Below, in pieces: positions 27,841 to 35,620 of a stretch of 64,000 nt of DNA. The translations under genes and the position numbers were made by a program. The stretch is from positions 930,001 through 994,000 of the forward strand of contig CAWATX010000002.1 in NCBI GenBank assembly GCA_963785065.1, written 5' to 3'. The notes under the pieces were generated by a model. That model was not told where the DNA came from. It ran no database searches and saw only the letters and a list, made by a program, of their open reading frames with translations. Numbering within the stretch: position 1 is the stretch's first letter; the number at the start of each line of letters is the position of its first letter. The DNA comes from CAVSRC01 sp963785065. Its GTDB lineage: Bacteria; Pseudomonadota; Alphaproteobacteria; Rhizobiales; Kaistiaceae.

Positions 27841-28665
27841 CTAGCCGCCAAAACCTCGTGCGAACGAACCTGAACTGATGACCCGCCGCGCAAACAGCAG
27901 CGCGAAGATGGACGGTATCCACAGGATCACAGAGAGCACCGCGCCATACTGGATGACCGGCTGGTTGTTGATGAACGATATCATGAGCACCGGCATGGTG
28001 CGGATCGAAGGCGCGCCGATCAGCCAGGCCCCCTCGGTCTCATAGAAGGTGTTGACGAAGGTCAGCAGGACCGCCGCGGCGATGGTCGGCGCCGCCTGCG
28101 GCAGGGTAATCGACCAGAAGACGCGCAACGGACTTGCCCCGACGTCGCGCGCCGCCTCCTCCATGCGGCGATCGACGCTCTGGAATGCGGCAACCGGGAT
28201 CCAGATCATGAAGAGCAGCGTACCGACCAGCTGGATCAGGACGACGCCCCAGAAGGTGCCGATCAGGTGGAGGGAGAGAAAGATGCCGGCGATTGCAACC
28301 AGCAGGCCGAATTTCGGGAAGGCTTGACCCGCGAGGAAGGAGAAAAACAGAAGACTACGGAAAGGGAAGCTGAGCCGCGCAAAGGCGAAGGCGGCGGGAA
28401 GGCAGATGGCCGCCGATATGGCGGTCACCACGGTGGCGAGCGAGATACTGGTGGTGATGGCGCCCCAGACGTCAGGCCGCGCGAGCGTCTGGTTCCAGAA
28501 GCGCAGGCCGAACTGCTGCGGGATGATGGCTGGATAGCGCCAGACATTGGTGAAAGCCCAGGTGGCCACGACGATCAGCGGGAAGACGATGATCGCGGTC
28601 AGCACAACGGCGAAAGCGATGCCGCCCCAATCGATACGCCGTTGTTGCGCCAGACGCTCGGCCAT
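27841..28665 (-). CDS. ABC transporter inner-membrane permease (second subunit)
   Basis: 274-residue permease with six hydrophobic segments and an EAA loop (SVDRRMEEAARDVGASPLRVF). Its single-base spacing to the ATPase gene and overlap with the first permease (28665) show co-translation. Belongs to the PotC/UgpE-like group. Confidence 0.9.
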   Translation of the reverse strand: MAERLAQQRRIDWGGIAFAVVLTAIIVFPLIVVATWAFTNVWRYPAIIPQQFGLRFWNQTLARPDVWGAITTSISLATVVTAISAAICLPAAFAFARLSFPFRSLLFFSFLAGQAFPKFGLLVAIAGIFLSLHLIGTFWGVVLIQLVGTLLFMIWIPVAAFQSVDRRMEEAARDVGASPLRVFWSITLPQAAPTIAAAVLLTFVNTFYETEGAWLIGAPSIRTMPVLMISFINNQPVIQYGAVLSVILWIPSIFALLFARRVISSGSFARGFGG

Positions 28666-29543
28666 CAGCGCCCCCTCTGGTTTCTGACAACCGAGCGCAC
28701 ATAGAACAGCCCGAAAGCGATGCAGAAGAAGAACGAGATAACCGCCTGCGTGATGGCGTTGGTCGGGTCGTAGAGCTCACGGAACGTGCGCTGCATGAAT
28801 GGCCCCATCATCTCAGGCGCTGCCGGGCCGAGGATGTAGGGCAGGGTGAAGGCGGAAAAGATTCCGAGCACTGAGAAGGAGATCGCCACCAGGATCGAAT
28901 TGCCGATGCGCGGCAGGATGATGTGCCAGAACACCGCGATGCGTCCGGCGCCGACATCGCGCGCAGCCTCGATGGCTTGGTTGGAAACGACCCCAAGGCC
29001 AGAGATCAGGATGAGCACGGTGAGCGGAATATGGTCCCACACCAGGCCGATCAGCGGTCCCCACGGAGTCAGATAGGGGGAGCGGATCTTCGGTAGGTGC
29101 ATGGCATTGAGGAAGATATCCACCATGCCGTTAGGACCAAGCACGCGGATGAGGGCGTAGCTCAGGATGATCGACGGTACGAAAAGCGGAAAGATCGCCA
29201 GTCCCTGGACATAAGTGGCGAGCCGGCCGGTGGCGAAGCGCAGATAGAGCGCAATGGGCAGGCAGATAACGAGCAGGAACACCGCGGCGAGCGCCGTAGT
29301 CCACAGCGTGATGTGCAGGTTGGCGAGGCTGTAGGAATCGCTGAAGAAGAACCTGTAGGTCGACAGCGACAGCGCATGGACACCGTTCTTGTCTGGAATC
29401 CAGAGCGTGGTGACCACCGCTGAAATGATCGGATAGATGATCATCCAGCCGACAAGCAGAACCGGAATGGCAACAAGCAGGAGGCCGATCGGCCTCCTGC
29501 TCTCTTTTGGGCTGCCGGCGCTATCGCTGGCAGCGAGACTCAC
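28665..29543 (-). CDS. ABC transporter inner-membrane permease (first subunit)
   Basis: 292-residue permease of the PotB/UgpA-like group. GTG 29543 is chosen because it overlaps the binding-protein stop (GTGA); a longer open frame upstream is only the shadow of that gene. The EAA loop reads NQAIEAARDVGAGRIAVF. A 26-bp perfect palindrome at 29476-29501 lies inside codons 15-23, an unusual place. Confidence 0.88.
   Translation of the reverse strand: MSLAASDSAGSPKESRRPIGLLLVAIPVLLVGWMIIYPIISAVVTTLWIPDKNGVHALSLSTYRFFFSDSYSLANLHITLWTTALAAVFLLVICLPIALYLRFATGRLATYVQGLAIFPLFVPSIILSYALIRVLGPNGMVDIFLNAMHLPKIRSPYLTPWGPLIGLVWDHIPLTVLILISGLGVVSNQAIEAARDVGAGRIAVFWHIILPRIGNSILVAISFSVLGIFSAFTLPYILGPAAPEMMGPFMQRTFRELYDPTNAITQAVISFFFCIAFGLFYVRSVVRNQRGR
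29476..29501 (-). other. 26-bp perfect palindrome at the 5' end of the permease gene
   Basis: Arms AGCAGGAGGCCGA and TCGGCCTCCTGCT with no mismatch, 42 bases inside the permease gene and 39 bases after the binding-protein stop. It resembles the hairpins found 3' of other binding-protein genes here, but is embedded in coding sequence. Confidence 0.6.
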
Positions 29544-30697
29544 TTGGAACGGTCCACGTTCGGGGCGACGTTGCGATACCAGCCCTCGTTGATGGCCTTC
29601 TCCCAATCGCCGCCCGGGAACACCGGGATCGAGGCCGGGATGAGGTCCTTGTACTTGTCGTGGAGGTCGGGTGCGACGTAGTCCCAGGAGACTCCGGGGA
29701 AGCCGCCCAGCTTGGTAATCACGGCCGACTGCACGTCCTGCGACAGGATGAAGTCGCAGAGCTTGAGCGTAACGGCCTTGTTGGCGGCATTGGTCGGCAC
29801 TGTGATATGGGCAAAGTTGCCCGGGAAGCCGAGGTCGCTGAGCTGCAGGAGGCCGGTGGTGTCCGGCAGGACGCCCTGGTTGATCGCCGAAAGCGCCTGG
29901 TCGGACCAAGCCGGGATCATGGTCACGGCCGACTGCGACAGGAGCTGGATCGACTGGGTGTTGCCCGACGTGTAGGCGCCCTTATCCATCATCGACGGCG
30001 CAAGGTCGAGGAGCAGCTTCCACGCCTTGCCGAGGACCTCGTCACCCTTGGCCTGGGTGTAGTTGTCCACCGTGAACATGGACGGATCGTTGCCATTGGC
30101 GGCGTAGATAGCGCGGCGCACGAAGTTGCCGCCCGATCCGCCCTTGTCGGGACGGTTGTAGATGAACTGCCCTGGGTTCGCTTTGATCCAGGCGACGAGA
30201 TCGGGCCAGGTCTTTGGCGCCTTCGACGGATCGAGCTTGGTGGTGTCGTAGGCGAGCAGGACCTGCGAACCACGATAAGGAAGGTTCTGTGTCAGGTTGT
30301 CGATCTTGAAGGCGAGCGGATTGATCTTCGAATAGTTGGAGAGATTCTCCTTGGCAAAATCGACCCATAGGCCCTTTTCGAGCGCGCCAACCGGCTGGCG
30401 AGCATCGAAGCCCTCAAAGAAATCGGCCTGCGGATCGGTATTGGTCTGCAGGGCTGCCAGCGCGCGCTGAGCGATCGCCTGCAGGCCGGCGTTGTCGCCG
30501 GCATCGACCAAGTTGATGGTCACGCCGGGATTGGCCTTTTCGAACGGCGGCTTCACGTAGTTGGTCCAGAAGTCCATGACGTTCTGGTCCGAGCTCGTAT
30601 ACCAGTCGATGCGATTAGCTTCAGCGAAGGCCATGCGCGGAAGCATGGAGGCGCCTGCCACTGCGCTGGTGGTCAACAAGAATTCACGACGATTCAT
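29540..30697 (-). CDS. ABC transporter substrate-binding protein (PotD/FbpA-like)
   Basis: 385-residue periplasmic binding protein whose N-terminus NRREFLLTTSAVAGASML has a twin-arginine-like signal, with cleavage after MAFA. The mature part has the type-2 binding fold (RIDWYTSSDQNVMDFW at the start; TMIPAWSDQAL in the second half). First gene of a seven-gene operon (binding protein, two permeases, ATPase, phosphodiesterase, phosphatase, dehydrogenase). A GGAA-N6-TTCC box lies 129 bases upstream. Substrate inferred to be a glycerophosphodiester such as glycerophosphoinositol. Confidence 0.87.
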   Translation of the reverse strand: MNRREFLLTTSAVAGASMLPRMAFAEANRIDWYTSSDQNVMDFWTNYVKPPFEKANPGVTINLVDAGDNAGLQAIAQRALAALQTNTDPQADFFEGFDARQPVGALEKGLWVDFAKENLSNYSKINPLAFKIDNLTQNLPYRGSQVLLAYDTTKLDPSKAPKTWPDLVAWIKANPGQFIYNRPDKGGSGGNFVRRAIYAANGNDPSMFTVDNYTQAKGDEVLGKAWKLLLDLAPSMMDKGAYTSGNTQSIQLLSQSAVTMIPAWSDQALSAINQGVLPDTTGLLQLSDLGFPGNFAHITVPTNAANKAVTLKLCDFILSQDVQSAVITKLGGFPGVSWDYVAPDLHDKYKDLIPASIPVFPGGDWEKAINEGWYRNVAPNVDRSK

Positions 30698-30825
30698 TGG
30701 CTTTCCCTCTCCCTTATAGCGGCCGGTGGATTCCGAAGCCGTCTACGCTTCTGGCAAGAGAATTACCTTCTGCCCGAACCGTGGCAAGCGAAAAATGGAT
30801 CAAAAACTCCATTCCACCGCCGAAT

Positions 30826-30839
30826 GGAACAAATATTCC
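30826..30839. promoter_or_regulatory. IolR-type box GGAA-N6-TTCC
   Basis: GGAACAAATATTCC matches the full GGAA-N6-TTCC dyad. A second, overlapping inverted repeat TCCATTC-N7-GAATGGA sits at 30808-30828. It lies upstream of the phosphodiester transporter operon and links it to the inositol regulator at 9155. Confidence 0.55.
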
Positions 30840-30943
30840 TTTAGCGCACGTCGGTGACGGGCTCATGACACTGGCACGCGCCTGGGAAAACGGCTCCGCC
30901 GATGCCCGCACACGGCCGCGCGGCAGCAGTGCGCCGCGGATTT

Positions 30944-31795
30944 CTACGGTGCACTCTGCAGGAAGGCGAGGTTGCGTCGGGCGAGCTGCAACGGCGTTTC
31001 GTCGGCGTTCTCGGCGACGTCCTGCTCGACGACGACCGGACCGTCGAAGGCGTTCTCTTCGAGCACGCGCACCACCGACCGAATATCCACAGCCCCATCT
31101 GGCAGCGGCGCCATGACGCCTGCCGCGAAAGACGCTTCGATCGACAGTTCGCCGTCGAGAACATGCTGGCGCACGACAGGATCGACGTTCTTCAGATGGA
31201 CATAGGCGATGCGGTTCCAAACCTTGCCCATGTAAGCGACAGGATCCTGATTCCAGAAGGCGTGGTGACCTGTGTCGAAGCAGAGGTCGATTTCCGTCTC
31301 GGCAAGAAGCCGGTCAATCTGGTCCTCGAACTGCACGGCCGTTCCGACGTGCGGATGGAAGGTCGCCTTCAGCCCGAACGTGCCCTCGATGAGGGCCTGT
31401 GCCTCGCGCACGACAGCAACAAGCCCCTGCCAGCCGTCTTCATCGAGCACGCCCTCCTGGCCCGGCGGATACCAGGCGCTCTCGTCCATGATGACGAGAT
31501 GACGGGCGCCGAGGTCGCTTAACATGGGGGCGAGCCGACGAAGCGTCGCCATCAGATCTGGCGCAGTCGAACGGTCGCCGAATGTGTGGACATGAGTGGC
31601 GCCGATGAGCGTCAAGCCGCGCTTGGCAAGCTCGGCCCGGACAGTGTCCGCGTCCATGGGAAGGTAGCCGAAAGGCCCCAGCTCCGTGCCGCGATAGCCG
31701 GCAGCTGCGACCTCGTCGAGGTATTGCGGCCACGTGACGGCATTGCCGGTCGGGTAATTGATGCCCCAGGAGCAGGGCGCGTTGCCAAAGAGCAT
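30944..31795 (-). CDS. Sugar phosphate isomerase/epimerase-family TIM barrel, IolE-like
   Basis: 283-residue protein of the AP-endonuclease-2/xylose isomerase-like superfamily, starting MLFGNAPCSWGINYPTGN, with FHPHVGTAVQFEDQID and LCFDTGHHAFWNQDP, and a late VVEQDV segment carrying metal ligands. It resembles IolE but is more divergent than the copy at 22208. It lies upstream of, and in the same direction as, the phosphodiester importer operon, separated by 246 bases that hold the IolR-type box. A role as cyclitol epimerase or dehydratase is likely but not proven. Confidence 0.85.
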   Translation of the reverse strand: MLFGNAPCSWGINYPTGNAVTWPQYLDEVAAAGYRGTELGPFGYLPMDADTVRAELAKRGLTLIGATHVHTFGDRSTAPDLMATLRRLAPMLSDLGARHLVIMDESAWYPPGQEGVLDEDGWQGLVAVVREAQALIEGTFGLKATFHPHVGTAVQFEDQIDRLLAETEIDLCFDTGHHAFWNQDPVAYMGKVWNRIAYVHLKNVDPVVRQHVLDGELSIEASFAAGVMAPLPDGAVDIRSVVRVLEENAFDGPVVVEQDVAENADETPLQLARRNLAFLQSAP

Positions 31796-32291
31796 TGTCG
31801 ATCCGCCAGGTCGGGTTGGCCCCGTTCGAAAACTCGAATTGCGCCCGAAACAAGAGGTCCGTCAAGGGAGGTCATCGCGGAGCGGCAGGCCTGTTGCTCA
31901 CGTGTGAGGCGGGTCGATGGACTTGGGCTCAAGGCGGCCACTCGCCGAGAAAGTGCCGCGTGACTCCCTCGATTGCCGCCAGCAGCAGGCATTCGAGACG
32001 ACGATGCCGCTCGATCGACGAAACATGCGCGCCAGCCGTTCAACAGAAGAGCTCGCCGGCACCTGCCAGCACCTGTTGGTCGACGATCTTGTAGACCTCG
32101 TCCACCGCGACCGCGCCATCAAAATTGGCTGGCGCTGTGCCATACCCAGTCACCCTTGCTGCTGGTGCCGGCGACGATGCAGAAGGCCAGGCCGGTCAAG
32201 ATCCTGAACATCGGTCGATCCTTGTCGTTGAGTTCGAGACGTCTACCGCAGACCCTGGCTGGCCCGCTGCGTTCGCGATTCCAACGGATAC
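31796..32291. other. Gene-poor stretch; possible minus-strand coding remnant
   Basis: About 500 bases with no convincing complete gene. On the minus strand, between about 31900 and 32140, broken frames read VDEVYKIVDQQVLAGAGELF, then after a stop HVSSIERHRRLECLLLAAIEG. These look protein-like but could not be assigned to a family. It marks the edge between the inositol region and the exported-protein island. Confidence 0.3.
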
Positions 32292-32753
32292 CTAGTCCTC
32301 CTGCCCGTCCGCTCCCGGCATCTGCGTGATACCCGGCTGAACGCCGCAGTCTGACTGGTAGGTGAACACCAGGACGTCGGCGCGTATCTCTTCGGTCGAT
32401 GCGCAATTCCTCACGACGACCCTCTGTCCTCTCAGTGTCACCGTGAGCTGGTCGGTCGAGACCGGCCCTTCGACCCGATACGTCGTCGGCACGCAACCGG
32501 CGGAGAAGACGCGCGCCGTCCCCTGGTACGTGTTGCCTTGCTTGGCTCCGTCAAAAAGCAGCGCGCCGCGCACGATGCCGACCCGAGACAAGGATGGTCT
32601 GGGCTGCTCGTAATAGAACGCACGCTGGTCGCCGTTGGCCACCAGCCGCATCAGCGACCCATCGTGATCCCAGCAGGAATCGGCGAAGGCGACCTGCGCC
32701 GAGGCACCGACCATGCCTAGCGCCAGCGCAAGAAATGCAGCCTTGCCAAACAT
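32292..32753 (-). CDS. Conserved small secreted protein of unknown function
   Basis: 153-residue protein. ATG 32753 has AAGGAG eight bases upstream; the signal peptide MFGKAAFLALALGMVGASAQVAFA is followed by DSCWDHDGSLMRLVANG. The mature part is about 128 residues with four Cys (DSCWD, SAGCV, RNCAS, SDCGV), likely two disulfides, in a short beta-rich domain. Similar secreted proteins beginning SCWDH-GSLMRL occur in rhizobia, but no function is known to me. First member of the exported-protein island. Confidence 0.75.
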   Translation of the reverse strand: MFGKAAFLALALGMVGASAQVAFADSCWDHDGSLMRLVANGDQRAFYYEQPRPSLSRVGIVRGALLFDGAKQGNTYQGTARVFSAGCVPTTYRVEGPVSTDQLTVTLRGQRVVVRNCASTEEIRADVLVFTYQSDCGVQPGITQMPGADGQED

Positions 32754-33344
32754 TGAATCGTCTCCTTGTGGCTTGCGTTTCGTTTGGCCGTTGCCGGATC
32801 GCGATGATTCTCGACCGCGCGAATTTGGATGCCGGGATGCAGGCCGAACGGCGCGAGGCATAGATGATCGTCAGGCGTCCGCCTGTTGATTCATTGTTGG
32901 AAACAATTACAGCAAAAGTGTTTTTTTGCGGTTGAATTATTATAATTTGCAAATGGAAATATTTTCATTTATGGTCGAGAAATATATCGAATGTTTCCTT
33001 GATTATTTCTCGGTAATTCAAGAAAAACTGCGACGATAATCTGACTTGCTGGCTCGTCAGGTTCAATTTTCTGGCATAAATTCACAAACACCGCGCGGTA
33101 GGCGGCGTCGCCGACGCGGGTGAAAACCGCCCAGTGATGATGGGCGTCGGGGGGCATTTCGCAACAGGCCCAGGCAACGGAACCAATTTCCGCCGCCGTG
33201 ACGTCGACGGCGCCATCCGTTCAATCACCACGTATTTCCGCTCGGCCCCGGCGGCAGACAGTAGCTCAATTTCACAGTGCCAAGGTGCGGCGGATCGCAT
33301 CGATCGGCAAACGCCATCTGTGCCATGTCAATTGGAGATTCCTC
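32754..33344. other. AT-rich spacer with a possible orphan coding remnant (32969-33220, minus)
   Basis: Bases about 32890-33060 are clearly more AT-rich than the rest of the window. On the minus strand 84 codons are open from a stop at 33221 to a stop at 32969; the C-terminal 62 residues from ATG 33157 include HHWAVFTRVGDAAYRAVFVNL and ASQIIVAVFLELP. It looks like the tail of a real protein but has no start in the upstream part and no recognised family. Likely a remnant left by insertion or deletion at the island border. Confidence 0.35.
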
Positions 33345-35393
33345 ATGCACCTGAGAACCTCGCTGTTGGGCATCGCCGTGTGCGGCATGACCGTCGCCGG
33401 CACCACCGGGGCCCTGGCCTATTCGGTGAACGACGCCCGATATGTGACGACCTCCACAAATCCAAACGTTCTTCAGTACATCGTCTGCCTGGAAGGCGTC
33501 GTCCAACAGGCGCCACGCAGCGTCTCGATCCCGGACGCTCTTGTCGCGGCTCAGCAAAGCTGCGCGCCCTGGGCACTGCGGTTGCCGCGCACAGCCAGCG
33601 AGCCTGACGCCGAGACGATCGTCGCCATGATCAGCGAATGCGGCTTCCGCCAGGGCGAGGCCAGCCCCGACGCCGATTGCGGCAACGCCAATACGAACAA
33701 TTCCCTTGGTGGGTTTCCGCCCAATGCGACGCCAAACCGGCCGCAGTGGCCGCCGGGCGCGCTCACTGGCAACCCACTGGGAACGGGTCCGCCGGGCACA
33801 CGCATCAATCCGCCGGGGATGGGGCCGCCAGGCACCCGTATCAATCCCCCGGCTCCATGGCCGCCCGGTGGGGTCGCCGCCAATCCCCCGGCTCCGTGGC
33901 CGCCCGGCGCGGCCGCCGGCAATCCACTGAGAACGGGCCCGCCGGGCACAAGCATCAATCCGCCGGGGATGGGGCCGCCAGGCACCCTTATCAATCCTCC
34001 GGCTGCATGGCCGCCGGGTGCGGTCGCCGGCCATCCGCCAAGGACGGACCCGCCAGGCTTTGGACGCGCGCCCGGAAATTTCGGCGGTCTAGCCGGATTT
34101 CCGCAACGTGGCCCGATCGGTATCGCCCAGGCTGACCACGTCACCCTGACACCCAGGGTGATCGAGCTCGGCAAGTGGGTGGAAGGCATCGCCGACGACG
34201 GCCACTTGCTATGGGTGGCGGAGAGCGGTCAACGCACCATCGCAAAGGTCGATCTGGGGTCCGGACGAGTGCTCGGCAGGGTCAAGGTCGGCCGCCTGCC
34301 CGTCGACATGGTCGCCATGCCCAACGGCACGATCTATACGATGGTCGTCACCGACCGTGCGATCTGGCGGCAGGATGGCAACGGCCGCGGCTCGATCTTC
34401 ACCAAGCTCCCCGACTGCCCGGACGACCTGATCTTCGGCGCCGGCTTTCTTTGGGCGCTGACCGAGCCGGATTGCAGCTCCTCCACCAGCCGCTTGATCC
34501 GGATCGACCCGCGAACCGCACAGCAGACCGCTTCGCGCGATCTGGGCGAATGGGCACTGGCGATCACCAGCTACGACACCGACATCTGGGTCGGCCACGC
34601 GCGCGGCCCCACCGTCACAGTCGTCGACCAGCGGTCGTTACGGGTGACGCCGGTCGAAGTGCCCGGAACCGAGTTCTGGGCGCTGTCGTCCAATTCCCGC
34701 AATGTGTTCGGTGGCGGACGCGTATCGGGCACCGACGGCGACGGCCTCATTGTCATGTTTGATCCCAGGCGCCGCACCGAAATCGGCCGTGCCTCGGTCT
34801 CCGAGCGGGTGACCAAGATCGTCAGCGACGAGGATCATGTCATCGCCGCCGGCGACAAGGGTACGCTGTGGGTGTTCTCCGCGAGCGACCTGTCCCTGCA
34901 GCGGACGATCACCCTCGCCATTGGCACGTACGAGCCCCACGCACTGCTGTTCGTCGGTGACCAACTGGTGATTTCCGCCATCAACTATCAAGGCGACAAC
35001 GGCGCCCTGTTCGTTCTCAACAACTATCTGCCGGCCAGCCGCCCGTCGTTCGGCGGCGGCGGTGGGCGTCGGGGAGGTGGCACTGCGACCGTCGTGCCGT
35101 CGCAACCGGGGTTGATGCTTTCGGTTGGCGGCAGCGGCCCGGTGACCGACTTCACCCTGATCGACGATTCGCACTCTGCCCTGATGATCAACTGGGTTGA
35201 CGGCAAGGGTGTGGAGTTCCTCGCCGGCGGCGGGGCGATCTCACCCGGCCAGTCCTGGCGCGTCGAGAACGGCGCCAGGGGCTACGAGACGCACTGGTAT
35301 TCGATCCGCAGCGGCGGCCGTCTGGTGTGCACCTTCGCGCTCAGACAGGGCGCTGTCGTAAGGCTTTCCCAACTCTCCGCCTGCCGACTGTGA
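33345..35393 (+). CDS. Exported proline-rich beta-propeller protein with C-terminal VHL-beta-like domain
   Basis: 682 residues. ATG 33345 follows TTGGAGATTCCTC; a signal peptide of about 27 residues ends GALA. Residues 28-115 form a small Cys-bearing region (IVCLEGVVQQAPRS, ECGFRQGEASPD). Residues about 126-256 are collagen-like Pro/Gly repeats (GPPGT, INPP, WPPG). Residues about 260-560 are repeated beta-blade segments (GHLLWVAESGQRTIAKVD, GTIYTMVV, DTDIWVGHA), a six- or seven-bladed propeller. The last about 90 residues (VTDFTLIDDSHSALMINWVD, ISPGQSWRVENGARGYETHW) resemble the VHL tumour-suppressor beta domain. The same domain ends the neighbour at 35621. Possibly a surface-binding or effector protein; function unknown. 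Confidence 0.75.
   Translation: MHLRTSLLGIAVCGMTVAGTTGALAYSVNDARYVTTSTNPNVLQYIVCLEGVVQQAPRSVSIPDALVAAQQSCAPWALRLPRTASEPDAETIVAMISECGFRQGEASPDADCGNANTNNSLGGFPPNATPNRPQWPPGALTGNPLGTGPPGTRINPPGMGPPGTRINPPAPWPPGGVAANPPAPWPPGAAAGNPLRTGPPGTSINPPGMGPPGTLINPPAAWPPGAVAGHPPRTDPPGFGRAPGNFGGLAGFPQRGPIGIAQADHVTLTPRVIELGKWVEGIADDGHLLWVAESGQRTIAKVDLGSGRVLGRVKVGRLPVDMVAMPNGTIYTMVVTDRAIWRQDGNGRGSIFTKLPDCPDDLIFGAGFLWALTEPDCSSSTSRLIRIDPRTAQQTASRDLGEWALAITSYDTDIWVGHARGPTVTVVDQRSLRVTPVEVPGTEFWALSSNSRNVFGGGRVSGTDGDGLIVMFDPRRRTEIGRASVSERVTKIVSDEDHVIAAGDKGTLWVFSASDLSLQRTITLAIGTYEPHALLFVGDQLVISAINYQGDNGALFVLNNYLPASRPSFGGGGGRRGGGTATVVPSQPGLMLSVGGSGPVTDFTLIDDSHSALMINWVDGKGVEFLAGGGAISPGQSWRVENGARGYETHWYSIRSGGRLVCTFALRQGAVVRLSQLSACRL
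33768..34067 (+). repeat. Two tandem 150-bp (50-residue) Pro/Gly repeats inside the propeller gene
   Basis: Unit 1 is 33768-33917 and unit 2 is 33918-34067; each begins GNPL and contains GPPGT, INPPGMGPPGT and INPPA blocks. The high nucleotide identity between units suggests a recent tandem duplication and possible length variation between strains. Confidence 0.8.
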
Positions 35394-35431
35394 TGCGGCA
35401 GGTCGAACGATGAGGTTTCGTCATGCCGGGA

Positions 35432-35451
35432 CGGTCGCCGAAAGGCGACCG
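35432..35451 (+). terminator. GAAA-tetraloop hairpin after the propeller gene
   Basis: Perfect 8-bp stem CGGTCGCC / GGCGACCG closed by a GAAA tetraloop, 38 bases after the stop codon, with no T-tract. A terminator or RNA-stability element between two island genes. Confidence 0.5.
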
Positions 35452-35548
35452 CCTCCACTGGCGGGGCCGGCGGTCGCTGGCGCGCTTCGGTCCCGGACCG
35501 GCGCCGGCAATCGCTGACTTCCCACCCGGACCGGGATTTCGGGTGCCC

Positions 35549-35580
35549 ATTCAGTGAATATCGTAAAATATACATTCAGT
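35549..35580 (+). repeat. ATTCAGT direct repeat in AT-rich promoter of the pore-forming-like gene
   Basis: ATTCAGT at 35549-35555 and 35574-35580 flanks GAATATCGTAAAATATAC, within an AT-rich stretch 40-70 bases before the start at 35621. It could be a regulator site or promoter element. Confidence 0.3.
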
Positions 35581-35620
35581 AATACTTCAATGCACACGAA
35601 CTATTCAAAGGATATGACTA

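Noticed and set aside
28665..29909. Long N-terminal extension of the first permease to 29909
   Set aside because: The extra 122 residues are an alternate-frame reading of the binding-protein gene; GTG 29543 with stop overlap is the natural start.
33768..34067. Repeat tract as a CRISPR array
   Set aside because: In-frame coding repeats of 150 bp without unique spacers; no cas genes.
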